Part shown: positions 22,397 through 33,689 of the stretch, piece after piece
Layout: every line of letters starts with the position of its first letter
Numbering within the stretch: the stretch's first letter is position 1
Origin: Azadirachta indica
Taxonomy: Eukaryota; Streptophyta; Magnoliopsida; Sapindales; Meliaceae
Direction: 5' to 3'
NCBI GenBank assembly: GCA_022749755.1
Contig: CM040447.1
Coordinates: 1,854,033-1,918,032 of the forward strand
Length of the DNA stretch: 64,000 nt
Made by a program: the position numbers and the translations under genes
Notes under the pieces: generated by a model
The model's database searches: none
Seen by the model: only the letters and a program-made list of their open reading frames with translations
Told to the model about the DNA's origin: nothing

Positions 22397-23344
22397 GGGC
22401 AAATGACATATGGACCTTAATTTATTACTTGAATCACGTCTACACCCCCCCTCTGCAAATAATTATTAAACACACTATTTTCTTTAGTTTTTCGTTAAAA
22501 TTAACTATTGATTCAATGTTGATTGGTTTAATGGCAAAAATATCCCTTTAACTTTTGTTTGACCAATATAATGATATAAATACTCTTTTTTTAATAATTT
22601 TTAATTAATTTTCTATATAAATAAATTAATTACATGAAGATAATATAATTTCAATTTAAAAAATAAAATTTTAATTTATTTTCCTTCTTTTCACTTTTTA
22701 TTTTAAAATTTTCATTTTTCTTTTTTGATTTTTGAATTTAAAGTTTCTACATTTTTATTCAAATTTCTTTAAATTTTTACCCTAATCTATAATTAAAACA
22801 ACAATAATATGTTAACAAATAATAATCATAAATTCACTAAGTGTAAAAAAATAGTCAAAAAAATAAAATAATTAAAAATAATGGTATTTGTAGAAAAAAA
22901 AATAAAATATATGTCAAAAATTTTAAACAAAAATATCATTGTTTTTAATTATTTATATTATTTGACCATTTTGCTTGTCACTTAGTGAACTTCAATTATT
23001 GATTAGAGAAAAAATAAAAAATAAAAAATAAAAAGATAAATACTTGAAAACCCAAAACAAAAAATTAAAATAAATTAAACTTTTATTTTTAATTGAAATT
23101 AAATTATTTTTACATAACTAATTTATTTAACTAAAAAATTAACTAAAAAATAAAAAAAGTATTATGTCATTATATTGGTCAAATAAAAGTTATAAAAATA
23201 TTTTTGTCATTAAATAGTTAATATAAAGTCAACAATTAATTTTAACAAAAGATTTAACAAAAAGGGTGTATTTGATAATTATTTTCGAATTAAGAATGTA
23301 AATGTCATTTAAGCAATAAAATGAAGGATCATATGTTATTTGCC
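22397..23344. mobile_element. Foldback-like element, 948 bp, 9-bp target duplication
   Basis: The left end GGGCAAATGACATATGGACC and the reverse complement of the right end GGCAAATAACATATGATCC open inverted repeats that remain alignable for roughly 300 bp per side (shared TTGACCAATATAATGA and AATTAATTA blocks), so most of the element can fold. The target duplication ATATATACA is exact (22,388-22,396 and 23,345-23,353). A 9-bp duplication points to a Mutator-type mover acting in trans. No coding capacity. Confidence 0.85.
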
Positions 23345-23520
23345 ATATATACATAAAGCTAGTGAATAGTAACTAAGGAATACTGTTCATGATATTGGAT
23401 TGGTTCTTAAACAATGACCTTACTTTCATTTTTAATTTGTTGCTAATTTGTCCAATGCTATAATAGTAGACTTTAAATAGTAAATTCATATATATTAGAT
23501 TTATATATAAAATTTATATA
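23345..23520. repeat. Right copy of the 170-bp direct repeat
   Basis: Right target duplication, then ATACTGTTCATG, GACCTTACTTTCATTTTTAA and GCTAATTTG in the same order as at 22,190-22,310. The element sits at or near the junction of an older tandem duplication. Confidence 0.7.
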
Positions 23521-26500
23521 AATACAATGTAATGTCAAATCACTAATTCCTACATGTACATTGAAATATTACAAATAAAAACAATCATTCAATTAATATT
23601 TATATTTTAATTAATGTTTGAAAAATATTGTAATTACTAATTAAGTACATAATAAAATATGAAACCAAAAAGCGAGGCAACTTCAGTGAATTTATTTGTA
23701 AAACTTACCAAATTGATTCCCTAACGATTGAAATTTTCTTTGATCAAGCAATGGCTTGTCTAGATCCTTACTTATAATATAATCTTCAAATTTGAAGCTA
23801 GCATAAAACTAATTACAAATTGTGAGCCAGCATTATTAGGATAAAATTTCGTTAACATGAATGCAAATCCATATAATAAACTGAATTTGTGAAAAAATTA
23901 GCTTGGACCAAGTTCAAGAACTAGATAAGTACGAAATGCAGCAAAACATAGGCTAATAGTTCATGACCATGGAAAATTAATTACAAATGAACCAAATTTC
24001 TAATTCAAATATAACTATGATAGTATTATTAGTTAACAACTCTCCATACTTTATTAAATATTATCTTAGAAAATCAGTGTTGTCATCCAAAAATGACAAG
24101 TTTGGAGTCGGAACGTTGTCGAAATACTCTTTAAGAAATGGAATGTTCAGATATAAACAATCGTCTAAAACATCGAATGATAAATTTATTGTCTCTCCTT
24201 AAAACTCTTAAACTATTGTTGTTGGTTTATCAATAGGTTTCATTAATGTCTTTTCTTTTTTCATTTTTTTTGCTAGAATGAGTCTAAAAATTGAGAACAG
24301 AAGTTGAAGTTGAAAAATTTTTAGACTCGTCACCCTATACTATTGATTTGTCTGGATTCCTTGGTCTTGTTATTTCTCCCTTGACTTCTTTAACAGGCAT
24401 TGTTGAGAAGTTTGTCAAAGCATTAGGACCCCTAAGCTTAATAATTGACAGAGAAAGACTGACAATATAAAGTAATTAAAATATTTTTACATAATGATTA
24501 TGTTTAAAAATTATTACCCTTTAACTTAAAATAACAATTATTTGTTTATTTTTTTATAAATAAAAGACATTTTATGTTAAAAATTATATTTATAATTAAT
24601 TCCAAACCTATCGAGCAGCCACAACCCCCAACCCCCAATATTTTTGACTTGGCTAATTCTTGAACCAAATATTGTTTAGACATATATATATATATATAAG
24701 AGTTGGTTTTTTCTTCTTTATATTATTAATTAATAATCAAATGTGTACTAATTTGACCAAATTAGAAGCAACTCAAAACAGGGCTTCGTGTGTTGTCAAT
24801 GTAAATCTTAAGAGTTGCTCAAACTTGAGAATGTTTTAGGGTTGAACTTTAGAGCGCACCACCCCCACACCACCACCCCCCCCTCGCCCTTGTGTTTAAG
24901 TTATAGTCCTAAAAGTTTTTATATCTCTATTTAAAAATTTTAATTAATTATATATCTTAATAGAATAATAAAATTTTGATTCCCATTAGCTATAATAACA
25001 AAATTTAACAGAATAACAAAAAAAAAATATCTTATTAATATTTACAATTTAGTCCCCATTAGCCATAATCTTCCTATAGTATTTTGTTTCGGGGACTGAA
25101 ATGTTAAAATTGAAAAAATAGTGAAACCATTTGTTATTTATTTAATGTTTAAGGATGAAAATATTGTCATCCCATGCTTTTATTTTAACAAAAACTCCTT
25201 CTATCCCATAGAATAAGTTTAAGATATTAGCATTAATTTAAATTTGATTTAATCATATAAATAAAAACCTTGAGGCAAACTTTAATCTGACCCCACATTT
25301 TGATTAGCTAAAAACATTATACTTTGTGATAATATTTTTATATTTGTTGTTGGCTCCTTTATAATATGTTAATTAATAGTAAAAATGCTTTTTAACAATA
25401 TTATAAAGGATTGATTTACTAATAAAATGTATACAAAAGATTATATAAAGTTAAATGTTGATATTGACTTGTATAAGATATATAAAGATTAATATGAGTT
25501 TAATTAATATGTATAAATATATTAAACTTTATCTTAATATTAATTAAAGTAATATCAAGAGTTTCTTATACAAGAGTAGACACACACATCCAAGATTATA
25601 AATGTATAACTTAGGATATATATAAAAAATATTGTATTAGTGCTTTTTAAATATTAATAATTTGTTCAAAATTTATTAGTATAAGTTCTTAAATTATTTA
25701 TGCTTTTAAGTCTAAAATAAAAATATACTATCCTTTTTTTTTATCTAATTACAGTAAAATTAGAACCTAAATTTGGTGGAGTTCAAGTGACATTTTATAA
25801 GTAATTTTAATTAAATATTAATTTTGTAGTGAAGTTTAGTATACGTACGTATAAAATTTTTTTATCACATATTAATTATTTCATCATTTACATATTATTG
25901 TATTATTTTTTGTTGAATAGTTAAGATTATATCTATATATGCATTAATTAAATATATTAAAGATGATTGATTATATATATTAAATTAATTTTAATACTTA
26001 AAAATGTATAAATTTAATTATTAAAAATTAACATAAAAAGTTGTGTAAAATTATATGATATACATATATAAGGAGAGAAAGCACAAAGTAAAAAATAGTG
26101 AAAGTAGGAGGTATACAATGAGTGGATTTGGTAATAAATGAAAAGCACAACAATTCATTTTATTTTTTTAATCAATGCAAAAACATAACTTAAAAAAGGT
26201 AGAAGTTATAAAAATAAGAACACACTTACACTAACTTATAAAAGGAAGAAGTCCAAAAATAGTCGAATATGAACAACTCATCAGTTTCTTCTTAAGTGAA
26301 CATTTTTTCCTCAAACTATAAAATATTTTAAGAAATACAAAATGAACTTTAGTGATAATAAAAAAATAAATAAATTTAAAAATAATCAAAGTAATATATA
26401 ATATGTAAATTGTTGTTACCTCTTGAATAATGGATCATGATCATAATAATTAACAATTATGTAAAGACCAAAAAACAGTAAAGTAGCAAAACAAACTCAA

Positions 26501-26620
26501 ACTCGGGTGGCATATATGTTCTTAAATAATATCTAGATCAAATATAAATATTCCTTTCCTAAGAAGAAAATGGAAAATTCAAAATAAAAATTTAGTAAAC
26601 TCAAATGATATGTAATTATA
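23521..26620. other. AT-rich intergenic DNA, no gene recognised
   Basis: A 71-codon open frame at 23,987-24,202 (with SKNDKFGVGTLSKYSLRN) has no family I recognise and no upstream signals. 24,600-24,650 and 24,856-24,893 hold C-rich tracts (CCCCC runs, CACCACC). 25,000-25,205 has TTAGTCCCCATTAGCCAT-like words typical of dispersed non-coding repeats. TA tracts at 24,681-24,700. No transposon ends found. Confidence 0.5.
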
Positions 26621-26793
26621 TGAATATACAAAATTGAACCAATCAAAATGTCCTATTATCTATCTATTAAAAATTACTAACAAAATACGTGGATACGTGT
26701 ACTTCACAATGAATATACAAAATTGAACCAATCAAAATGTCCTATTATCTATCTATTAAAAATTACTAACAAAATACGTGGATACGTGTACTT
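26621..26793. repeat. Perfect tandem duplication, 89-bp period
   Basis: 26,621-26,704 and 26,710-26,793 are identical by eye over 84 bases (TGAATATACAAAATTGAACC ... ACGTGGATACGTGTACTT). The five bases after copy 1 are CACAA; copy 2 is followed by TGAAG. Identity this high in decayed surroundings means a recent duplication or an assembly artefact. Confidence 0.95.
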
Positions 26794-26954
26794 GTGAAGA
26801 AGTTAAAATTATAGAATGCACTAAAATATCATTAAAATTTAAAATATTTCATAATATTAACAGATACACCATGCATAAATACGAAGTTTTATCTCATTTT
26901 AAGAAAGGTTGCAAATAATTAAACCGATTGAATGAAAATTGATAACGATCTAAC

Positions 26955-27059
26955 TAATTTTGAGGTGAAGTCCACTGGATCGAAGTTCAATTAGAAGAAA
27001 CTCATAAATTTGGGGTTGAATCTTGATTTTTTCATTCAGTGGACTTCACCTCAAAATTA
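26955..27059. repeat. Perfect 23-bp inverted repeat with 59-nt loop
   Basis: The left arm 26,955-26,977 (starts TAATTTTGAGGTGAAG) and right arm 27,037-27,059 (ends CTTCACCTCAAAATTA) are exact reverse complements. Outside the arms pairing weakens quickly. Loop 26,978-27,036. It could be a MITE remnant, a snapback duplication or a young hairpin-RNA locus; sequence alone does not choose. Confidence 0.95.
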
Positions 27060-28140
27060 AACATTTTATTACTTATATTTATATTGAATTTAATTAAACA
27101 TTTTATTACGCAAAAACATTAAAACTGGACCGGTTGGTTTGATTCCGGTTTGATATTATTCATCTATTTGGTTCGGTTCGGTTCTTAATATTAAAAATCC
27201 GAAAAAATCAGTTTGTAAAAACCTGAATAGGACCGGCCCGTGCCAACTCCTAATATTATCAAGTACATATATAATAGTTTGTTGTGCATTGAAAGAGAGA
27301 AAAACTTTGTTTATAAAGAGAGAGAGAGACTAAAGTGTTATTTTCCCTTTAATAAAAAAAGAAATGTGCAAAGTGAAAGGTGAAGGACAACACAAGTCAA
27401 AAAAGTGGGGCGTGTGCATAATCATGAAATAATTTTTTGCGAGAATTTTCAAATATCTTATTTGACATGGATATGTCGTTTAGTTAATTGAAGTTAAACC
27501 TATATTTATTAAGAAAAACGAAGACAACAGCAAAATGACTTTATTTTTCAAAAAGTTGAAGATATATTTATATTTTAAATTGAAAATCTATAATCATTAG
27601 ATTTTATTTTTTTTTGACTAAAGAAAAGTTAACTCTGGCGTGGCTAGTCTTTTAACCAAAAAGAAAAAACATTCTTCTTGAAAAATAAATCAAAAGTAGG
27701 TTGACATGATTCTTGCCACTAAGAGAAAGCGACAATATAATTAAATATTATAAATACATTATAAATAAAATATAATAATTATAAATAGTACTGGATTAAA
27801 ATATATTATATTTATATAATAATATATTTATTTGTAATTTATTTTATTTATTCTATGGTATCTAGTTAATATGGAATTATTAATATATTGTACAACAAAC
27901 AAATTTATATTTTATTTATAATAGGTTAATAACTATTTAATTATTAAGGTGTTATAAAATAAAACTTATCATTATTTTAATATTTATTTTTAATTGAGTT
28001 AAAAAATAAATTTCTAACCTATTAGTATTAGATAAAAGTATAATTCTTATTTTATAATAAATTGAGATTTTTATATATATTTTTTAAATTAATAAAATTA
28101 ATCAAATTTTAAGGACGACATTAATCTTATTATTTAAATA
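27060..28140. other. AT-rich DNA with low-complexity patches
   Basis: 27,125-27,250 holds GGTTCGGTTCGGTTC-type words with CCGGTT, a common degenerate plant repeat. GA-repeat at 27,318-27,330. The rest is A/T-rich with no coding signal. Confidence 0.55.
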
Positions 28141-28800
28141 CTAGACTTATCTGTATATGGGGGGTAAGATGGGAATCCTCCACATGAACAAGAAGTCCAG
28201 TCTATTGGCTGAAGTACCCAATCAAGACATGCCTAATGATCTCTGCAAGATCTTCACTCCTAGCCTTTGGAGGATCAGCACAAAGCTTAAAGATGAAGCA
28301 ATCTTTACCATTAATTTGCTTCTCCCCTATACACCTTGTATCAGTGAACATACTAGTTGTTGTCCTTGGATTAGGGCCCTGAAATAGATAAACCAATCAC
28401 ACACATTTAAAAATAAGCAAATATCTCACAAAATATCAATTAGCTGATTTTAAGCTCTAAAATTAACTTACAAAACTTTACTTGAAGTGCTCGACGTAAG
28501 GGTCTCACTAGCCCTTTAGCAGTGTGGGCACTACCCCAAGTTGCGTGCCTTCGAACGAGCTTGCCATTATAGCAAGCATGAGCCTTATTACCTTCAATTA
28601 CAAGTTCAACATATAATATATTTAGATTCATCTACAGAGCACAAATCGACCCGACTCCACACATCTACAAGCATTCCTATTCTTAATTGTCCTAGTAGCA
28701 GTTTTAAACTTTACGGCTAACATCCTAATCTTTCTCATGGCATAGGCATTTTTAATAGAGTTGTGTACCTTCTACCCACCAAAGGCAACCATGTACTACC
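28141..28800 (-). pseudogene. DUF620-family gene fragment, two exons plus degraded upstream part
   Basis: DUF620 is a plant-specific family of unknown biochemical role. The 5'-ward exon (to 28,482) encodes YVELVIEGNKAHACYNGKLV and LVRPLRRALQ. The next exon (from 28,378) encodes GPNPRTTTSMF, RCIGEKQINGKDCFIFKLCA and AEIIRHVLIGYFSQ, then a stop where the family has Lys, then TGLLVHVEDSHLT. The intron 28,379-28,481 (103 bp) has GT-AG ends and joins the exons in phase. Further upstream (to about 28,800) degraded matches KNAYAMRKIR and KTATRTIKNRNA can be read. The rest of the gene is missing on both sides. The retained intron shows a DNA-level copy. A copia fragment on the same strand lies just upstream. 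Confidence 0.85.
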
Positions 28801-29002
28801 TCAACTTGGGAAGAATCATTAGAGGAATAGGGATTGATTTAGGAATTAAGGGAATTGTCAATTTGAAGAGGGAAAGTATTTGCTAGCTGGTCAACCAAGA
28901 AAAGCGAGCTTAAATTTTGGGATTGAGATTTGGAAATGGATTGTCATTTAGACAAAAAGAGTGATGGCACCCAGTGGAATTATGTTGATTAAAAGAATTT
29001 GT
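28801..29002 (-). other. Junction between DUF620 fragment and copia fragment
   Basis: About 200 bp whose minus-strand reading gives short Pro/Asn/Ser-rich open pieces broken by stops. It may belong to the copia linker region or to the DUF620 upstream part; I could not assign it. Confidence 0.35.
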
Positions 29003-29506
29003 TTAGAAAGAGGAGATTTGGTGGGAGAAAGTGAAAATATGATGATTGGGGTTGGTAGTTGTAGGTGGGGTCGATGAGGTTTGATTGTGAGAGATGTTGG
29101 AATTAAGTAGATTAGGAGAATTAATAGTCAAAGAATGAAGTATAATATGATTTAATGGGGTCCAATCTTGGAAAGTATTTTTAGTGGGGCGAAGAAGATG
29201 AGTGAATTGATAAGAAAAAGGAAAAATGGATTCCACAAATTGTACATGTCGAGAGATAAATATCTTTTGTAAGATGGGTAAATTGAAGATGTTTTTATGT
29301 TGGGTTGGCAGAGCAGACATGTATGGGAGATCAGCTTTTTTTCTTGCTTTATACTTAAGATGCCCTTCAAAGTTAATGAGTTTTTCATGCAGTTGTTCAA
29401 ACGTAATGGGACTTTCATGAACATACACAGCCAAGCAGAGATCCTTATAGTCTTCATCAAGACCACTTAAGATTTTCAACACAAGATCATCATACATATA
29501 TGACAT
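29003..29506 (-). pseudogene. Copia polyprotein fragment with large internal deletion
   Basis: An open frame of 167 codons. The first part reads like copia gag (DDLVLKILSGLDEDYKDL, ESPITFEQLHEKLINFEGHL). It then jumps directly to the linker between integrase and reverse transcriptase (IFISRHVQFVESIFPF). Protease and integrase, which should separate these parts, are absent. The tail is rich in Thr, Asn, Pro and Ser as in copia linkers. No LTRs were found next to it. The fusion is open, but I infer no function. Confidence 0.85.
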
Positions 29507-30396
29507 TCAATAAAATAGCTTGTTTTTAAATATTATAGGGACCTTAACGTTAATAATAATATATATACATAGATATATATATATATATATATATAAACCC
29601 TAAAACCACTCCACTTACCTATTATTTTCTAGCCGCTCAAAGTCCTCCCACTTCATTCAACACCTTAATTACTCTCTTACTTTGTCTGATTACTGCCGAA
29701 AATTTCTTTTTGTTGTTGTGCCGTGAGATTCAAGTGATTGCTAAGTATTTGGTATGTCAATTTAATTAACCAAAATAATTTAATTTTTTGTTTTAAAAAT
29801 TTTCACTTTATAAGCATGTATTTAACTAATCTAGTTTAATTAATTTAATATTATATTGGTTGGATGTACTGCTTTAGATAAAATAAAGCAATTACGAATA
29901 GTTTAATGAATTTATTATTATATTTGTTAAGATGTAGTGCTTTCAAATATGTTGCAATGATGAAAATATACATATTTAGTATTTGTTAGTTTAAAAATAT
30001 ATCAATTAATGCAATTTCATAATCATGTGTTTCATATGTATTTTTCTATTCGTTATCAAGTATGTTGACATTGATCCATACCATTTTTAATTTAGCAAAT
30101 TACAATTAATCTTTCTTGTACTATTAGTTTTATCTGGGATATATAATTAAATGAATATGTTCCTTAATTGATTTGCAACACATGGTTTACTAATTTGTAT
30201 AATATTGAAAATTAAATTACAATTCAAGAAAATAAATTATGATGTTCTTTTATATTGCTATTTGTTACTTAAGAGAATTGAGATTTGAATGTATGTTGTT
30301 AGTTGTTTATGGATTATCATTATATTGTTATGTTGTTAATGTTGTATCTGTTCATATGGAATTCCATTAAATGAAAATATACGTGTATCTATTCAT
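29507..30396 (+). other. AT-rich region upstream of the Ulp1-type pseudogene, with a possible 5' UTR exon
   Basis: (TA)n tracts at 29,555-29,596. A pyrimidine-richer stretch at 29,600-29,752 ends in ATTTG followed by GTATGT, a good splice donor, and could be a non-coding first exon of the gene starting near 30,397. This is inference from composition and splice grammar only. Confidence 0.35.
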
Positions 30397-32555
30397 ATGG
30401 CAATAATTCCATTGGCCTCCTTACCAATTCCTACTCTTGGTGAATTTGAAACCGTACAAGATGCTATTGGATCATTTGTCGCATGGCCTAGAGATCTTAT
30501 TATACCATTGACTAATAAGGTAATTTACTCTTTAATTTGTAATTTTCTCTCAATTATTTATTTAGAATAGTTTTTTTCTTAATATTTTGCTTTATCAAAT
30601 TAGGAACCAAGCAAACAACTCAACAATTTAAGCTCAAAATTAGTGGAGCCAATTATAAACCCCGAAACTCAATGTTTAACTCAATCATATTGTTCTATGC
30701 AATCTATTGGTGCATATGCCAATAAATCTATGCTTCCAGGTGACACAATTGACGTAAGTATAGAAAAAAATATTTTTGGACAAAAATTTGTTGAGAATGT
30801 TACTCAAGGTATAATTCAAGAGTTTTTAAGCATGGACCTCATATTAGTCACTTATATAGTAGTGTATATAAGGTAATTTAATATTTTCCTGATAAATATG
30901 TATCATTTTAATTTATTCATTGAGAATTAAAGATATAGATTTATTGTTATAATAACAAATGCTTTTACTTTATTGTTAGGCACTTATACAATCATATTAA
31001 AGAGAGAAATTTGGTTGACATGATTGGATTTATGAATCCACATTATATTGCTTCAATTAGTAGGAAAATAGAAGATAGAGTACATTCAATTGCAGAAAGG
31101 CTAAGACATGCAAAGATGAACCAGATATTTTTTGCCCTATATCATCATGAGTATGTATTTTCATTATGTTAAGTATAATTTATTTCAACTAATGCATTTA
31201 TTATATATTTTTTTTACCATCAATATCGATCTCACTGAATGTTGGTCATTATTGATTCATATGATGACATCATATATTTTTTGAACTCACTTCAAAATGA
31301 AATTGTCTCCGACATTAAGCAAGTTGTTAATAAGTAAGTATAATTTATAATATTTTTTTTGCATTAAGACATAATTTTTCTGTTCATTTGACATAATTTA
31401 TGATATTTGTTTTTCTCTTCCTATCATTTGTTTCTTTTTTCTTTTTGAAAAAAAAGAGCCATGAAGATGTTCAATGTTTGATCACAAAGAATTGGAAGAA
31501 AGACACCGATTTGGAAGAAAATCAATGTAAGTACATAAAAATTATTGACTATTTTTTTGAAATTTTTTCTTTGATTCATAAGTGACAGAGATGACCAATC
31601 TTTAAATTATAGTAGCCAATTCTAATATTAGAACAAATACTTTGTCAATGCATCAAAACTTAACCTAATAAATATTAAAAAAAAAAGCTTAATAATGATT
31701 TAGCTTTTTTTTTTTAATTTTTATATATTTTTTTAATAATAAGTTAGTAAACAATGGTCTATCATTGGTTATTGCAAATGTCTCAAAAGAAAAATATTAT
31801 TGACCATTGATCAATTTTAGTTAGCATGAAATATTAAATGAATGGAATTGAAAGCTGAGAATTCTTTAAAACCAGAGTTAGGTCCAAAATTGAAGTAACT
31901 TATCAATCATTCGAATCATCTTTAAGAATAATCCAATGAATGATATAACTATAATTGGTACTTTGAATCTTTTCGTTTCATATATCGGTCAAATTAGTAC
32001 TTACATGTTAAAAAAAAAAAACACACGGTACATATATTTTGTCACATTATATATATATATATATTTACTTATTGATCTGCTACTACAACTTTTACCAACT
32101 AATATGCTAATATGCTTTATATATACACACCATCTTTGTGTGATTTTTCGAAGGAAAATAATTTAGATTTGTATTATTTGAACAATACTTTTTGTTGTTT
32201 TATGTTAATTAAAAAATATTCGATTTTATTATGTATTTATTATTTTTTTCATTTTTGGTAGTGTCGTTAGCAAACCCACAAATTCAGAGTGTGAGTATTA
32301 TGTAATGAAGTATATGAAAGATATTATTGAAGATCCAAATATTTCCATCCAACAAAAGATTAGAATTATAACTTTGCAATTATTTCACTTATTTTATTAA
32401 TTTTTTTTATAATATGCATGGCTTCTAATGCTATTTTATTTTAATTTTATTATGTGCAATATCTTGTGCAGTTTGAAAAAAAATGTTCATACAAACAAGA
32501 AAAGTTAGATGAGATGAGAAAAGATGGGTTTAAATTTGTTTTGTCAATTTTTTAA
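30397..32555 (+). pseudogene. Transposon-type Ulp1/C48 protease-like gene with DUF8039-like start, degenerate
   Basis: C48 (Ulp1-like) cysteine proteases process SUMO in host cells; plant CACTA and MULE elements often carry relatives. Exon 1 (30,397-30,519) encodes ...VQDAIGSFVAWPRDLI, a DUF8039-type motif. Exon 2 (30,604-30,872) encodes SIGAYANKSMLPGDTIDV and VENVTQGIIQEFLSMD. Exon 3 (30,980-31,150) encodes HLYNHIKERNLVDMIGF and AERLRHAKMNQIFF. Exon 4 remnant (about 31,228-31,333) reads WSLLI..DSYDDIIYFLNSLQ with a frame lesion. Exon 5 starts near 31,458 (AMKMFNV, then a stop). Exon 6 (32,262-about 32,370) has SECEYYVMKYMKDI, where the catalytic Cys remains but the following Gly is Glu. Exon 7 (32,472-32,555) ends the frame. 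The expected catalytic His before Trp appears as Cys. Most junctions keep GT-AG and phase, so this descends from an intron-bearing gene and is now broken. The true start may lie upstream. Confidence 0.8.
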
Positions 32556-33290
32556 TTAAAATAATTGTATTTTTTATATTATTTTGTTTTAGCTATATTT
32601 TTCAATTTTACCCAACGGATTTTGATGGATATATTTGGTTATAGGTCTCTTGATCTACTTTTTATTCAATGTATTAAGTTATAAATTAATTGATAAGTGC
32701 ATTGACTTTAAACTATGGCAAAGACTATGAAAGACAAGGTTGTTACTTGTTCCTAAGCTCCTTGTTGCTTGACCGCTTGTTGCTGGTTCTACTTCTTGTT
32801 ATTAGCTGTGTTTTTTTCTTTTTCTACTATTTTTTCTCCTAATGTTACTTCGCTGCAACTGTTTCTGTTGTAGTTTGTTGTTGTTTTAGCTAGCTGTTGA
32901 TAAAGTTGTATATATACTACTGTAAATATTGCTGCTAGGAGGTACTTGTTTCCGTTATTGTTATTTTTAGTTTTATAATTGGTAGATAAAACAGCTATGT
33001 ACGTGATATGTAGCATGAGCTTGCTGCTGTTTCTGGTTCATGATCTGCTGCTATTGTGCTGTAGTACTGCTGCTATTTGTATTTGCAAATTTGTAATGAT
33101 ATGAGCTATTTTAATTTAGACTTTTTTTTAATCAATGTTTTTAAACTTATGTGTTAATTTTTAAACAATTAATAATATAGACATATGTATGAACTATTAA
33201 ATGATATAGTGTCCTGTACATATAATATATATATATATACATATACATATATGTATATGTATATTTTTTGATAAATTAATTTTTATTTAA
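32556..33290. repeat. AT-rich DNA with a CTG/TTG-rich degenerate repeat
   Basis: 32,745-33,085 is built of words such as TTGTTGCTGG, TGCTGCTGTTTCTGG, GCTGCTATT and GTACTGCTGCT. A TA/TATG tract lies at 33,222-33,262. It resembles, on the opposite strand, the CAG-rich tract at 8,690-8,915. No coding claim is made. Confidence 0.6.
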
Positions 33291-33625
33291 TTGAATGTTG
33301 TTATAGTAACCACTTTTTATTGTTATTTTAAGAATTATAATTTTAAAGATCCTAATAACCATTAAAAATTGTCTTCTTATATATCTAAATATTATTAAAA
33401 GTAAATTTCTTATAAAATTTTAACAACTGTTAAATACTGTCCATTTATAAATTTAAGTACAGTTAAAAAGCGTTTTCTTATAAATTCGAGTACTATTTAA
33501 AACAATCTTTTTATAAATTTAAAAATTGATAAAAAAAGTCTTCTTATCTTAAAAAAGGAGAACGATTTTTGACATTTTAAGACATTTTAAAAGAAGAAGG
33601 TTTGTAATATATTCTAAAAGAGTTT
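33291..33625. repeat. CACTA-like subterminal repeat block
   Basis: Diverged units of about 45-50 bp: CTTCTTATA / CTTATAAATT / TTTAAGTACAGTTAAAA / AACGATTTTT recur at least six times. The composition and the words AACGATTTTT and GTCTTCTTAT resemble the 21.4-22.0 kb CACTA subterminal repeats. No terminus ending in TAGTG with a matching TIR was found next to it. Confidence 0.45.
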
Positions 33626-33689
33626 TTAGAATGCTTTATAACATTCTTAAATGTGCAATAGTCTATTGGTGGTTGGGGAGAGTGATCGA

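Noticed and set aside
23987..24202. 71-codon open frame (SKNDKFGVGTLSKYSLRN)
   Set aside because: No recognisable family, no supporting splice sites or neighbours; in a window this AT-rich a chance frame is possible. Left as unassigned.
24856..24893. C-rich run as a G-quadruplex or i-motif element
   Set aside because: It is a short CCCCC/CACCACC low-complexity run with no gene nearby; no regulatory role can be supported.
29003..29506. 167-codon frame as a new host gene
   Set aside because: It is a fusion of copia gag and linker motifs made by internal deletion.
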